Origin: Comamonas sp. NLF-1-9
GTDB lineage: Bacteria > Pseudomonadota > Gammaproteobacteria > Burkholderiales > Burkholderiaceae_C
DNA length: 64,000 nucleotides
Assembly: GCF_019195435.1 (NCBI RefSeq)
Contig: NZ_CP078069.1
Span: 1,612,001-1,676,000, forward strand
Reading direction: 5' to 3'
Shown: positions 11,001 to 19,443 of the stretch, one piece after another
How the letters are laid out: each line of letters starts with the position of its first letter
How positions within the stretch are numbered: the first letter of the stretch is position 1
The notes under the pieces: generated by a model
Seen by the model: the letters and a program-made list of their open reading frames with translations, nothing else
Databases searched by the model: none
Told to the model about the DNA's origin: nothing
Program-made: the position numbers and the translations under genes

Positions 11001-11412
11001 ACACCTGAACCAGCACCACAGACTGACCCAAGGCATTCTGGTAAGTCAGCGCCAAGGCAGACCAGGTCGTCCCTGGGCGCAGGTAGCGGGTTGCGATCTC
11101 TCCCGATTCCCCATTCTTCTGTTCAGCCCACGCGCCACGTATGTAGGTGACGAGGTTCCGGTCTCGGCCACTGCGGTCTGCCTCGCGCGCAGCAGCGTTG
11201 AAGTCGATCCAGCGAGGCGGCGTCAGCAAGGCTGAAAATGCATCGAGCAGTGTCGACTTTCCTGCGCCGGATCGACCCACAAACAAAAAACCTCGCTCGC
11301 TGATCGGCACGTCGTGCAGGCCGGAGAACGTCCCCCAGTTGTAAACCTGCAGGCGGGTCATCCGGAACTGCTCGCGGGCGAACAAGGAGGCGGTTTGGGG
11401 TTCCGGGATCAT
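8038..11412 (-). CDS. jetC: Wadjet system SMC-like ATPase JetC
   Basis: MukB/SbcC-like ATPase of the Wadjet complex and motor for DNA loop extrusion. The Walker A motif GRSGAGKST is at residues 46-54, the ABC signature SGGQRQK at about 1004-1010, and Walker B VVLDEAF at about 1037-1043. Between them are some 900 residues of charged, heptad-like sequence, as expected for a coiled-coil arm with hinge. The length of 1124 residues is shorter than MukB and fits JetC. The start ATG overlaps the jetB stop by 4 bp and its end overlaps jetD. All ATPase motifs are present, so the protein should be functional. Confidence 0.93.
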   Translation of the reverse strand: MIPEPQTASLFAREQFRMTRLQVYNWGTFSGLHDVPISERGFLFVGRSGAGKSTLLDAFSALLTPPRWIDFNAAAREADRSGRDRNLVTYIRGAWAEQKNGESGEIATRYLRPGTTWSALALTYQNALGQSVVLVQVFWLRGNANGSADVKRHYLVMERAFDLRELEDFGQSNFDIRKLKQSFPEAFARDEFRPYCERFCRLLGIESEMALRLLHKTQSAKNLGDLNTFLRDFMLDKPETFEVADRLVSEFGELNAAHQAVVTAREQVQTLAPAREQHLRRDSLMLQRNGLDELRLGVDGYRETRRIELLKQHVASLEVQAKGSEGEVGRRQSTLNNHAAILRDLELRHREAGGDQIEQWEAEKLGLDGQRTDRLRKRAQAEDACKKLGWSLPDSPQAFAELLGNARQEVENWAQRRDASREEQFRLAGEKRDAETAFSQASKEVRALQRQPSNIPADMLEMRRDIAAAIGISESALPFVGELVEVRSDEVEWQGAIERVLHGFALSLLVDERQYSALVNHINTTHLGQRLVYYRTGRSEMWQARPIGANSLVLKLNVKEGTYADWLQAELRQRFDYACVDSIQSFRSADRAITREGQVKHSKTRHEKDDRRSVGDRRNWVLGFDNREKLGLFQAQAQELADTISRLGGEIEKLSDQDNNGAARAMQCQTLMNLQWQEIDVLPLLDRISSIERQIREAREGNTTLLQISEQISKQKKLVEDADKELRQATRAHDSILDQIRTSAQKLESLLQDASIVPLTPHQVSGLDGRFAKQSDAVRLDNLDKVTTSVERALNAEIDEVNRGIGACEKEIEARFADFKRQWPMDAGDMDTSLASAPDFFAKLVRLETDGLPAYEQRFFELLQNQSHQNLAALSTYLNDARKAILERMDLVNDSLGQVPFNQSTNQRTYLHIDSSDRQLVDVKEFKQEIQQALSHAWTEDREFAEARFLALRLLVDRLASQDPEQKRWRETVLDVRQHVEFIGREVDESGVEIEIYRSGAGKSGGQRQKLATTCLAAALRYQLGGNDHGVPMYAPVVLDEAFDKADNEFTTLAMNIFTNFGFQMVVATPLKSVMTLEPFIGGACFVDISDRRVSGVLLIEYDGDRQRLKLPEHAREEAGFEAS

Positions 11413-12128
11413 TGGTCGGCAGCCTCATCAGCTTCAGCCTGAACCAGTTGCGCTGTTGTCTCTCCGGCCGCCATGCGCTGATACAGCTGCGTCAGCGCTT
11501 GTATTTCCTCTGTCGAGAAGAGGAGCTTCAGCGTCGGCGAAATCTCGAAGCGATCCTCGCTCGAGCGAATTTTCTGCAGAATGCTGTGCTTCTTGATCTT
11601 CTCGATGGAGGCGTGAACCCGTTTCACGAACCCTGCACGGTCGGTATTGGCGGCGCGCTCATAGAGGGAGAGAAACTCCGTGATTTCGTCTGTCGACACC
11701 ACGACACGGCCGCCCTGCGAGTCCGCCTGGGTCAATCGCTGGCGAAGGTGGAGCAGCAAAATGGAGTCAATGAAAGTCAGCTGGGCACGACGCAACAGGA
11801 GAGGGACCTCAAGTTCGCCGGTATCTGCCTGACGCGTGAACGCCACTTGTACGTCTCGGTCGATAACCAGGTCGAGAAACAGCTCGGCAAGACGCCGACG
11901 GATCACCGCTTCGTCCCGCACCAAGATCGGCCAGAGTTTTGGATGCCGACGCCAGTCGAGCGATGGCCCTGCCAGCAGCTGCACCAGGGCGCGCCGGGTA
12001 TCCAGCGGCAATTCGCCGCTGTCGCCCAGGAACAAGTTGTTGGCCAATGCATGAGCAGCATTGGGTGCTTGTGCTTCGGCTGGCATTGCTGCTTCGTCGC
12101 TGATGGGCTCATTTTCAGACCAGTTCAT
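11409..12128 (-). CDS. jetB: Wadjet system subunit JetB (DUF4194, MukE-like)
   Basis: Kite-type accessory subunit that bridges the JetA kleisin and the JetC heads. The 239-residue protein has an acidic N-terminus of about 40 residues (NEPISDEAAMPAEAQAP), then a helical winged-helix core containing RLAELFLDLVIDRDVQVAFT and the charged segment RVHASIEKIKKHSIL. These features, and the position between a DUF3375-type gene and an SMC-type gene, identify it as the MukE-like DUF4194 family. It overlaps jetA by 14 bp and jetC by 4 bp. Confidence 0.88.
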   Translation of the reverse strand: MNWSENEPISDEAAMPAEAQAPNAAHALANNLFLGDSGELPLDTRRALVQLLAGPSLDWRRHPKLWPILVRDEAVIRRRLAELFLDLVIDRDVQVAFTRQADTGELEVPLLLRRAQLTFIDSILLLHLRQRLTQADSQGGRVVVSTDEITEFLSLYERAANTDRAGFVKRVHASIEKIKKHSILQKIRSSEDRFEISPTLKLLFSTEEIQALTQLYQRMAAGETTAQLVQAEADEAADQ

Positions 12129-13575
12129 TGGCCCGCTCCCTCAAAAAGAAGATCTTTGGAATTCGGGCGCTACGACGCTCGTCGTCGCCTCCAACCCAGC
12201 CTACGGTTTCACTGTGGTCGGCTTTGAACCCATGCCGACTGCCCAACGCCAGCAGGCCGACGACGCTGCCCAGCCCCTGTGCAGCGGGGAACTGCTCCAG
12301 CACGTCGGCAATGGATGCCTGGGAGTGTTGCTCCAGGACTGCCAGCACGTTGGCCTTCAGGGTTCGGAAGTCGATCTCGGACTGTGCGACCAGTTCGCTC
12401 ACGGACTCCAAGTCGATGGGCGGCGCGTCACCTTCTGCCATCTGCCCGGGCAATGCTTGCAGGGATGGGTCGTGCAGCACCCATTGAGACAATGAGCGCA
12501 ACCTACTGCTCGTGAGTTCCAGCGTGTACTGGAGGGTTTCTGTGGCCTTGACTTCATCCTTCAGGGCGAGTGCTGCGCGCTGGGCGTCTTTCAGCAGATG
12601 ATTGAGTCGGCGTTGCTCCAGGTATTCACGACTCTGGACGAAGTGCTTCAGGCTGCGCGCGAAGCTCTGGAGCACCTCGTGAACCATGCCGCCCTGCTCG
12701 AGAAGGGTGCGCGTGAGCCGCAGAAGGAATCGTCGCTCCTTGGCTTCGAGCTGCCCCACGAACTCCCGCGACATCACGCTATCGAGTGCCTGATCAAGCG
12801 TGGCGGCCTGCTCTGGGTCCGTAAGCAATCGCCAGAAAGCGGAGAAAGTTCTGCCGGCCTCGCTCTCTGAAATCAGGTCGATTCCGGCGAACAGCGAATC
12901 CAGAACATCCCCACGATTGCCATCGTTGTCCATGATGCGTTCACGCAGATCGCGATTGAGCTGGTCGAACTGATCGCGGACACGGCGGAAATCACCGGCC
13001 AGACCGTCGGCCAGCGTGATGATCTCCCGCGTGCGCTCGAGCGCCGTTGCATGGGACAGCACGCGCATCTGCCCCTTCTGGATGGCGTCAATCTCCTTGT
13101 CGATGCGGGCATGCTCGGCCATGAGCCGGTCGATGCGGCGGAGCTTGTCGGTGTCGGTGTCCTCGGCAAGTCGGGCCAAGGCCTCAATGACGAGCGTCAG
13201 GCGGCTCTCGGTCGCTGCCGAGTGCGGTTGCGCCAGGCCAGAGACAAACCGGATGGCTTCGACGGCCGCCGTGGAGAGTTCATATTCCTCTTCGGAAGCA
13301 CCAGCCGGGAAGCGTCGCTCGAGGAACCCATCGGCAAGCCAACTGGCGACATACGCCTGTGCCGTTTGGGGAAAATCTTCGCCTCGGGCGCGCAGCTCTT
13401 CCAGATCCCTTGCGATGCGTTCGTGAAAAATGGAGGCAGGGAGACTTCGCTCGCCCTCATGCAGATGAGATTGAAGCAGGCCAATGACGGTAGGCCCGGT
13501 CGTCGAGGCAAGCAGACGCCACAGCGGCTGCGCCCGGATGCGCCGGTAGGTCGCGATGGCTTTGTCCGCTTTCAC
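12115..13575 (-). CDS. jetA: Wadjet system kleisin-like subunit JetA (DUF3375, MukF-like)
   Basis: First gene of the Wadjet operon: the MukF-like kleisin (DUF3375) that defines type I Wadjet. It starts KADKAIATYRRIRAQPLWRLLAS, followed by a winged-helix N-terminal region, a long helical middle part and a C-terminal region containing VLEQFPAAQGLGSVVGLL. Three in-frame starts exist (13599, 13581, 13575). I prefer GTG 13575 because GGAG lies 7 bp upstream of it, whereas the ATG codons lack a well-spaced ribosome site. The promoter must lie in the AT-rich gap shared with the divergent WYL regulator. Confidence 0.88.
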   Translation of the reverse strand: MKADKAIATYRRIRAQPLWRLLASTTGPTVIGLLQSHLHEGERSLPASIFHERIARDLEELRARGEDFPQTAQAYVASWLADGFLERRFPAGASEEEYELSTAAVEAIRFVSGLAQPHSAATESRLTLVIEALARLAEDTDTDKLRRIDRLMAEHARIDKEIDAIQKGQMRVLSHATALERTREIITLADGLAGDFRRVRDQFDQLNRDLRERIMDNDGNRGDVLDSLFAGIDLISESEAGRTFSAFWRLLTDPEQAATLDQALDSVMSREFVGQLEAKERRFLLRLTRTLLEQGGMVHEVLQSFARSLKHFVQSREYLEQRRLNHLLKDAQRAALALKDEVKATETLQYTLELTSSRLRSLSQWVLHDPSLQALPGQMAEGDAPPIDLESVSELVAQSEIDFRTLKANVLAVLEQHSQASIADVLEQFPAAQGLGSVVGLLALGSRHGFKADHSETVGWVGGDDERRSARIPKIFFLRERANELV

Positions 13576-13599
13576 TCCCATGCTCCAAAGTGCTGGCAT

Positions 13600-13732
13600 T
13601 GTTCATCATGAAGTAATCATAATACAACGCATACAAGAATCAAAACTATTGCAACACCACAATTTAAAGCAGCTTATATACTTCCCACAACAATCCCCAC
13701 AAGCATTCGCTAATCCGATAGAGCACTCAGGA
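13600..13732. promoter_or_regulatory. AT-rich divergent control region between jetA and the WYL regulator
   Basis: This short gap is far richer in A and T than either neighbour and must hold both promoters. On the minus strand, TATTAT (complement of 13619-13624) is a good -10 candidate for jetABCD. On the plus strand, TTATAT near 13674 is a possible -10 for the regulator operon. ATGA and TCAT half-sites flank AGTAA near 13609-13621, but the arms are only 4 bp, so I do not call an operator. WYL-type regulators commonly bind such divergent regions. Confidence 0.5.
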
Positions 13733-14638
13733 ATGCCCAAAGACCAAATTGCAGATCTGACCCAGCCTCAGCGCGACCGGCTCGCGTTCATCGAGCTGCG
13801 CGTGCGCTTCATGGGGGAGATCCGTCGGCAGGACTTGGTTGCGCGGTTTGGCATCCAGTCTGCAGCGGCAACTCGAGATTTGGCCCTATACAAGGAGTTT
13901 GCCCCGGGCAATATCGATTACGACTCCAGAGGCAAGTCCTACGTCCTGGGGCCGGACTTCCAGCCCGTCTTCGACTTTCCGCCAGAGCGGGTGCTGTCAT
14001 GGCTGACCCAGGGCTTTGGTGACGGCGAGCCGATGCGACTCAAGGCTTGGGTGGTCAGCGAGAGTCCTTCACGGTTGACGCACCCCGATCTGGATGTGCT
14101 GGCGAGCGTGACTCGGGCGATCCACCAGGCGTGCCCGCTCGGCATCGAGTACCACTCCGTCTCCAGTGGCCGCACCGAGCGGGAGATCGTCCCGTTCGCG
14201 CTGATCGACAACGGCCTGCGCTGGCACGTCCGCGCCTTCGATCGGAAGTCTCAGGAGTTTCGGGATTTCGTCATCACCCGGATCAAGCACCCGGCCCTTA
14301 TCAGGGATGCTGAGGTGCAGCCCCATGAACGCAGTGATCAGGACATCCAATGGACCCGGATCGTCGAGCTGGAGCTGGTGCCGCACCCGGACCAGCCCCG
14401 CCCTGAAATTACAGAGATGGATTACGGCATGGTTCGCGGGTCACTGCGGATGAAGCTGCGTGCGGCCACAGCCGGATACATCTTGCGGCACTGGAGCGTG
14501 GACTGCTCTCCGGACCACAGTCTGCGCGGTTACGAGTTCAGGCTCTGGCTGAAAGATCACCTGGCGCTGTATGGCGTCAAGAACGCTGTATTGGCGCCGG
14601 GCTACCGCTCGCCCGACCAAAACAAGGGAGAGCAATAA
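13733..14638 (+). CDS. WYL-domain transcriptional regulator (CapW/BrxR-like)
   Basis: Predicted ligand-sensing DNA-binding regulator of 301 residues. The N-terminal 75 residues form a winged helix (LAFIELRVRFMGEIRRQDL, then FGIQSAAATRDLALYK). A WYL domain follows at about 122-190 (LGIEYHSVSSG, IVPFALIDNGLRWHVRAFDR) and a WCX-like C-terminal domain at about 205-290. This layout matches the CapW/BrxR regulators of phage-defence islands. The start is placed at ATG 13733 because upstream in-frame codons run through AT-rich non-coding sequence. The gene is divergent from jetABCD, and the next gene starts 2 bp after its stop. By analogy with the family it probably represses its own operon and perhaps Wadjet. 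Confidence 0.88.
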   Translation: MPKDQIADLTQPQRDRLAFIELRVRFMGEIRRQDLVARFGIQSAAATRDLALYKEFAPGNIDYDSRGKSYVLGPDFQPVFDFPPERVLSWLTQGFGDGEPMRLKAWVVSESPSRLTHPDLDVLASVTRAIHQACPLGIEYHSVSSGRTEREIVPFALIDNGLRWHVRAFDRKSQEFRDFVITRIKHPALIRDAEVQPHERSDQDIQWTRIVELELVPHPDQPRPEITEMDYGMVRGSLRMKLRAATAGYILRHWSVDCSPDHSLRGYEFRLWLKDHLALYGVKNAVLAPGYRSPDQNKGEQ

Positions 14639-14639
14639 C

Positions 14640-16718
14640 GTGGCCTACGACCCAAAACGCGCATTGGAACTGCTCCGCATCGGCTCCGGGCGCGCCGATG
14701 CCACTTTCCGCGACGGCCAAGAAGACGCCATTCGTCACATGGTCGAAGGCAAAGGCCGCTTGCTGGTCGTGCAGAAGACCGGCTGGGGCAAGAGTTTTGT
14801 CTACTTCATCGCGACCAAGTTGCTGCGGGAAGCTGGGGCTGGCCCTGCGTTACTGATCTCACCGCTGCTGGCGCTGATGCGAAATCAGATCGCAGCAGCA
14901 GAGCGGATGGGGGTTCGCGCTGCCACCATCAACTCCGACAACATGGACGACTGGACGGCAGTCGAGGGCAAGCTGGCCCAGGGGGAGATCGACATTCTCT
15001 TGATCTCGCCGGAGCGCCTGGCGAACGAACGCTTTCGGACGCAGGTTCTGGCCGGCATCGCTGCACAAATTTCGATGCTGGTCATCGACGAGGCACATTG
15101 CATTTCCGACTGGGGCCACGACTTCCGCCCTCACTACCGCTTGCTCGAGCGGATCGTAAAAACGCTGCCGCCAAACTTGCGATTGCTCGCTACCACGGCA
15201 ACAGCGAACAACCGCGTGATGGAGGACCTTGCTGCCGTGCTCGGTCCGAAGCTGGACGTCTCGCGTGGCGACTTGAATCGGACTTCACTTTCCCTGCAAA
15301 CGATACGCTTGCCCAGCCAGGCCGAGCGCCTTGCCTGGCTGGCAGAGCAACTGGCCACGCTGCAGGGCCACGGCATCATCTACACGCTGACGGTTCGTGA
15401 CGCCAATCAAGTGGCGCAATGGCTGAAGACCCAAGGCTTCAAGGTGGAAGCTTACACCGGTGAAACCGGCGATCGCCGAGAACAGCTTGAACAGGCGCTG
15501 CTCAACAACCAAGTCAAAGCGCTGGTTGCCACAACAGCTCTAGGAATGGGCTACGACAAGCCGGATCTGGCGTTTGTCATCCACTACCAAATGCCGGGAT
15601 CGGTCGTCGCCTACTACCAGCAGGTTGGTCGCGCGGGACGCGCACTGGACTCCGCCTATGGCGTACTCCTCAGCGGCCAGGAAGAGTCTGACATCACTGA
15701 CTGGTTTATCCGGAGTGCTTTCCCGACCCGACAAGAAGTTGCCGACGTCCTGGGAGCGCTTGAAGACGAGCCCAACGGACTGTCTGTCCCCGAGCTGCTG
15801 AGCCGAGTCAATCTGAGCAAAGGACGTGTCGACAAGACGATTGCACTGCTTTCCCTCGAAGCGCCGGCGCCCATCGCCAAGCAAGGCAGCAAGTGGCAGC
15901 TCACGGCGGCAACGCTGAGTGAAGCGTTCTGGGATCGTGCGGAACGCCTCACCGCGCTTCGGCGCGACGAGCACCAGCAGATGCAGGACTACGTCAGCCT
16001 GCCGTTTGGTGAGCACATGGGCTTTTTGATCGGCGCGCTCGACGGCGATCCGAGTGTGGTCACAGAACCTGCCTTGCCGCCATTGCCTGCGACCGTGGAT
16101 ACCGAGCTGGTCAAAGCCGCCGTCGAATTTCTTCGTCGAACCAGCTTGCCCATCGAGCCCCGGAAAAAATGGCCCGCTGGTGGAATGCCCCAGTACGGCG
16201 TCAAGGGATTCATCGCCCCTGCCCATCAGGCCGAATCCGGCAAAGCCCTCTGCGTCTGGGGCGATGCCGGTTGGGGCGGCTTGGTTCGACAGGGCAAATA
16301 CCACGACGGCCACTTTTCCGATGACCTCGTTGCTGCGTGCGTGAAGATGATTCAGGAGTGGAATCCGCAGCCGAGCCCGATCTGGGTGACCTGCGTCCCT
16401 TCGCTTCGGCATCCCGAATTGGTGCCGAATTTCGCGCAACGGCTGGCCGCTGCGCTGGGTCTGCCGTTTCATGGGGTCATCGCAAAAACAGACGCAAGGC
16501 CAGAACAGAAAACGATGGCAAACAGTACACAACAGGCGCGCAACGTTGATGGCTCGCTCGCACTCAACGGTCAGCCCATCCCTCCCGGACCAGTCCTCCT
16601 GGTCGATGACATGGTCGACTCGCGCTGGACCCTGACGGTGGCTGCATGGCTGCTGCGCAAAAGCGGTAGTGGCGCGGTTTGGCCTATGGCCCTTTCACAG
16701 ACGGGGCACGACGAATGA
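14640..16718 (+). CDS. RecQ-like DNA helicase fused to a phosphoribosyltransferase domain
   Basis: A 692-residue two-part protein. The N-terminal part is a RecQ-type superfamily 2 helicase: Walker A TGWGKS (47-52), DEAH box [15 protein letters not shown] near 149 including the aromatic-rich loop, and QQVGRAGRA near 326. The cysteine cluster that binds zinc in RecQ is missing; the equivalent region near 450-471 reads [18 protein letters not shown]. The C-terminal part carries the PRPP-binding loop [13 protein letters not shown] near 652-664, typical of ComF-like phosphoribosyltransferases. GTG 14640 is the start, with GGGAG upstream and only 1 bp after the preceding stop codon. Its stop overlaps the start of the DprA-like gene (ATGA). 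Role in defence is inferred from context. Confidence 0.87.
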   Translation: MAYDPKRALELLRIGSGRADATFRDGQEDAIRHMVEGKGRLLVVQKTGWGKSFVYFIATKLLREAGAGPALLISPLLALMRNQIAAAERMGVRAATINSDNMDDWTAVEGKLAQGEIDILLISPERLANERFRTQVLAGIAAQISMLVIDEAHCISDWGHDFRPHYRLLERIVKTLPPNLRLLATTATANNRVMEDLAAVLGPKLDVSRGDLNRTSLSLQTIRLPSQAERLAWLAEQLATLQGHGIIYTLTVRDANQVAQWLKTQGFKVEAYTGETGDRREQLEQALLNNQVKALVATTALGMGYDKPDLAFVIHYQMPGSVVAYYQQVGRAGRALDSAYGVLLSGQEESDITDWFIRSAFPTRQEVADVLGALEDEPNGLSVPELLSRVNLSKGRVDKTIALLSLEAPAPIAKQGSKWQLTAATLSEAFWDRAERLTALRRDEHQQMQDYVSLPFGEHMGFLIGALDGDPSVVTEPALPPLPATVDTELVKAAVEFLRRTSLPIEPRKKWPAGGMPQYGVKGFIAPAHQAESGKALCVWGDAGWGGLVRQGKYHDGHFSDDLVAACVKMIQEWNPQPSPIWVTCVPSLRHPELVPNFAQRLAAALGLPFHGVIAKTDARPEQKTMANSTQQARNVDGSLALNGQPIPPGPVLLVDDMVDSRWTLTVAAWLLRKSGSGAVWPMALSQTGHDE

Positions 16719-18103
16719 CGCCAGTCCTCTCACCCAACACCCAGGCGATCCTGCTGCTGACGGCGCCGCTCATTGCCGGACGAGGCACTGCGTCATCGGA
16801 TCTGCTCTCGCCGGGTGAATACAAACGTCTCGCGCGTCATTTGCGCGAGATCCAGCGTCAGCCCGCCGATCTGCTCTCGCCGGACGCCGCGGAGATCCTG
16901 CGCGCGTGCCAACCGGTGATTGACGAGAGCCGCCTGCAGAAATTGCTGGGGCGCGGATTCCTGCTGAGCCAAGTGATCGAGCGTTGGCAGGCACGCGCCA
17001 TTTGGGTCGTCAGTCGCGCCGACGCCGAATATCCGCGCCGTCTGAAGGCCCGCCTGCGCGAAGACGCACCTGCAGTGCTCTATGGCTGTGGCGACATGGC
17101 TTTGCTTGAAACCGGCGGGCTTGCCGTCGTCGGATCGCGCCATGTGGACGACGCCCTCATCGACTACACCATGGCAATTGGTCGGCTCGCCGCTCGGGCA
17201 GGCAGAACGCTTGTCTCCGGTGGCGCCAGGGGCATCGATCAGGCCGCCATGCGTGGCGCGCTCGAGAGTGGCGGAAAAGTTTGTGGCGTGCTGGCAGACA
17301 GTCTGGAAAAGACCGCCATGAACCGCGAGCACCGCAACCTGCTGCTCGATGGGCAACTGGTGCTGATTTCACCCTACGACCCGAGTGCCGGGTTCAATGT
17401 GGGCAACGCCATGCGGCGGAACAAGCTGATTTATGCCTTGGCAGACACCTCGCTGGTGGTCAGCTCCGACCTCAACAAAGGTGGCACCTGGACGGGTGCG
17501 GTCGAGCAGCTCGACAAACTCAAGTTCGTCCCGGTCTTCATTCGATCGACGGGCGAGTCTTCCGCCGGATTGGATGGTTTGCGACAGAAAGGCGCACTTG
17601 CATGGCCGAACCCGCAAGACGTGGATTCGTTCGAGGACGTGTTCAAGGTGGCGATGCCCACGCCGGCAGCTTCCCCACAAGTTGGTTTTGCGCTGTTTTC
17701 GAACGAAGAGCCAACGGCGCCTGTGCCACCCGACCCCACGCCAGCGCCCCAGACAGACAGTGAGCCATTGGCACCGCCCGGCGTTGTTTCCGATGCGCAG
17801 ACACCCTCAACGGCATTGGAAGAGTCGCCGCCAGTCAGACCAGAGGCTGTGGCACCGACAGATGATGCCGAGGAACCTCCGCAGCCGGAATCGAACCCGG
17901 CCGAAATGCTCTTCGCCGCCGTGCGCGCAGCGATTCAGCAACTGTTGAGTGCGCCGATGAAAGACGCCGAAGTGGCGGCCGCGCTGGACGTTTCCAACGC
18001 GCAAGCCAAGGCGTGGTTGCAGCGTCTGGTCGAGGAAGGAGTGATTGAGAAGCAGAAGAAGCCAGCCAGCTACATCCTCAAGCAGCCCCGCCTTTTCAAA
18101 TGA
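16715..18103 (+). CDS. DprA/Smf-like protein (SLOG superfamily)
   Basis: A 462-residue protein with the Rossmann-like DprA core: [13 protein letters not shown] near residue 135, [12 protein letters not shown] near 168 and [12 protein letters not shown] near 250. A Pro- and Glu-rich linker of about 80 residues follows (330-405), then a C-terminal winged helix ([22 protein letters not shown]). Housekeeping DprA loads RecA on incoming DNA. This copy differs by its long N-terminal region and linker and by being translationally coupled to the RecQ-PRT gene (4-bp overlap). It is therefore better seen as a conflict-system SLOG protein than as the competence gene. The start at 16715 is fixed by the ATGA overlap. 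Confidence 0.85.
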   Translation: MTPVLSPNTQAILLLTAPLIAGRGTASSDLLSPGEYKRLARHLREIQRQPADLLSPDAAEILRACQPVIDESRLQKLLGRGFLLSQVIERWQARAIWVVSRADAEYPRRLKARLREDAPAVLYGCGDMALLETGGLAVVGSRHVDDALIDYTMAIGRLAARAGRTLVSGGARGIDQAAMRGALESGGKVCGVLADSLEKTAMNREHRNLLLDGQLVLISPYDPSAGFNVGNAMRRNKLIYALADTSLVVSSDLNKGGTWTGAVEQLDKLKFVPVFIRSTGESSAGLDGLRQKGALAWPNPQDVDSFEDVFKVAMPTPAASPQVGFALFSNEEPTAPVPPDPTPAPQTDSEPLAPPGVVSDAQTPSTALEESPPVRPEAVAPTDDAEEPPQPESNPAEMLFAAVRAAIQQLLSAPMKDAEVAAALDVSNAQAKAWLQRLVEEGVIEKQKKPASYILKQPRLFK

Positions 18104-18138
18104 TCAGGCCGAAATGATTCAAACCCCATTGAACGAAG

Positions 18139-19269
18139 AGGGCAGAGTCAACAATCAAGTGCAACACCCATCCGGTAAGGTACCGCCATGGGCAAACGCT
18201 ACGAACACCTGACAGCTGAAGAGCGTGCAACCATCATGCTGATGCTGAGCGAGGGACATTCGCGCAGGCGCATCGCCCACGTGCTTCATCGATCCCCCTC
18301 GACCATCTCGCGTGAAGTGTCGCGCTGCGCAAGCTGGCAACCGGGCACGGCAGCTGCCAGCGCTGGGCCCCATTCGTATGACGCGCACACGGCAGGCTCT
18401 CGTGCGCGGGTGCTGCGCAGCAAGAAGCGCAAAAACGCCAAGCTGCATCCGCAAAGTGTTCTGTTTGGCATCGTTCAGCACTTCTTGCTTGAGCACTGGT
18501 CGCCGCGCCAGATCGCCGGCACACTCAAGCGCGTGTGGCCCAACGACGCTGAGCGCACGATGTCTCATGAGAGCATCTACAACTGCATCTATGCAATGGC
18601 CAAGGGTGAGCTGCGCCGCGAGTTGATCGCCTGCCTGCGCCGCGCCCAGTCCAAGCGCATGCCGCGCAGCCGTGGGGCAGATCACAGAGAGCAGCTGCCT
18701 GATGCGCTGAGCATCCAGGTGCGCGCGCCTGAGGCCAATGACCTGGCGTTTCCGGGTCACCGGGAAGGTGACTTGATCAAGGGCGCAGGCAACCGCGCTG
18801 CGGTCGGGGTGCTGGTTGAGCGCAGCTCGCGCCTGGTGATGCTGGCGAAGATGAAAGATGCCACTGCCGCATCGGCGCTGCAGGCCTTTACCGACAAGCT
18901 GCAAAGCATCGCCGAGCCAATGCGCAAGACTCTCACCTACGACCAGGGCAAGGAGATGGCCCGCCATGGCGAGCTGACGCAGGCCACGGGGGTGAAGGTG
19001 TACTTCTGCGATCCGCACAGTCCCTGGCAGCGCGGCAGCTGCGAGAACATCAACGGCTTGATTCGCCAGTATCTGCCCAAGGGCACGGATCTGTCGGCCT
19101 ACAGTCAGGACGAGCTCGATGCGATTGCCGACCAGCTCAACAGCAGGCCCAGGGCAGTCCACGGCTTCTATACGCCCATGGCCGTCTATCGAGCCATGCT
19201 CGACAAGATTCATCAACCCTCAATCTCTATTCATTGAACCGGTGTTGCACTTGGGTCTTGACACTGCCC
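18139..19269 (+). mobile_element. IS30-family insertion sequence with 29-bp terminal inverted repeats
   Basis: Complete element of about 1131 bp. The ends at 18139-18167 and 19241-19269 are inverted repeats that match at 25 of 29 positions, starting GGGCAG and ending AAGTGCAACACC. One transposase gene fills the element. I saw no clear target duplication in the adjacent bases. It sits 35 bp after the DprA-like gene and cuts it off from the toxin-antitoxin region. Confidence 0.85.
18188..19237 (+). CDS. IS30-family transposase
   Basis: Full-length transposase of 349 residues, apparently intact. The N-terminus has the IS30 helix-turn-helix (HLTAEERATIMLMLSEGHS, RSPSTISREVSR). The DDE catalytic domain shows HREGDLIKG, LTYDQGKEM and, 33-35 residues after the second Asp, the Glu in GSCENINGLIRQYLP. 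The segment LDAIADQLNSRPRAVHGF is characteristic of the family's C-terminus. The gene lies within the two inverted repeats, so the element is predicted to be mobile. Confidence 0.93.
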   Translation: MGKRYEHLTAEERATIMLMLSEGHSRRRIAHVLHRSPSTISREVSRCASWQPGTAAASAGPHSYDAHTAGSRARVLRSKKRKNAKLHPQSVLFGIVQHFLLEHWSPRQIAGTLKRVWPNDAERTMSHESIYNCIYAMAKGELRRELIACLRRAQSKRMPRSRGADHREQLPDALSIQVRAPEANDLAFPGHREGDLIKGAGNRAAVGVLVERSSRLVMLAKMKDATAASALQAFTDKLQSIAEPMRKTLTYDQGKEMARHGELTQATGVKVYFCDPHSPWQRGSCENINGLIRQYLPKGTDLSAYSQDELDAIADQLNSRPRAVHGFYTPMAVYRAMLDKIHQPSISIH

Positions 19270-19285
19270 ATGGTTTTGCATCGCA

Positions 19286-19360
19286 GGACTCCTTTCGTTT
19301 GGGAGTCCCTATTCAATTGCTCCATGCCTTGGGTGTGCGCGAGCACGTTTTGGGTGCTCG
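19286..19360. repeat. Two short perfect hairpins between the IS and the toxin-antitoxin promoter
   Basis: GGACTCC (19286-19292) pairs with GGAGTCC (19302-19308). CGAGCAC (19340-19346) pairs with GTGCTCG (19354-19360). Both have perfect 7-bp arms and loops of 7-9 bases. Neither is followed by a T tract, so they are not typical terminators. The rest of 19270-19443 shows no gene and is probably flank left by earlier rearrangements. Confidence 0.5.
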
Positions 19361-19443
19361 TGGGCAGCCGCCGACCCCCGTATCGGCTGCGAAGTTGCTC
19401 TAAGCTATTGATTTGTATGGCGCGGCGCCCGCTGTTTCGGTTA

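Noticed and set aside
13603..13631. Operator palindrome in the divergent region (TTGT ... ACAA)
   Set aside because: Only 4-bp arms match and the interior does not pair, which is not above chance in AT-rich DNA.
13556..13732. Longer N-terminus for the WYL regulator
   Set aside because: The extra codons pass through the AT-rich control region, encode an atypical low-quality sequence and overlap jetA; family similarity begins at 13733.
16715..18103. Housekeeping competence gene dprA
   Set aside because: The protein is longer with an extra N-terminal region and Pro/Glu linker, and it is coupled to a RecQ-PRT gene in an island, so I treat it as DprA-like and not as the core gene.
18130..19275. 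Target-site duplication of the IS30 element
   Set aside because: The bases next to the two ends do not match over 2-3 bp, so no duplication can be claimed.
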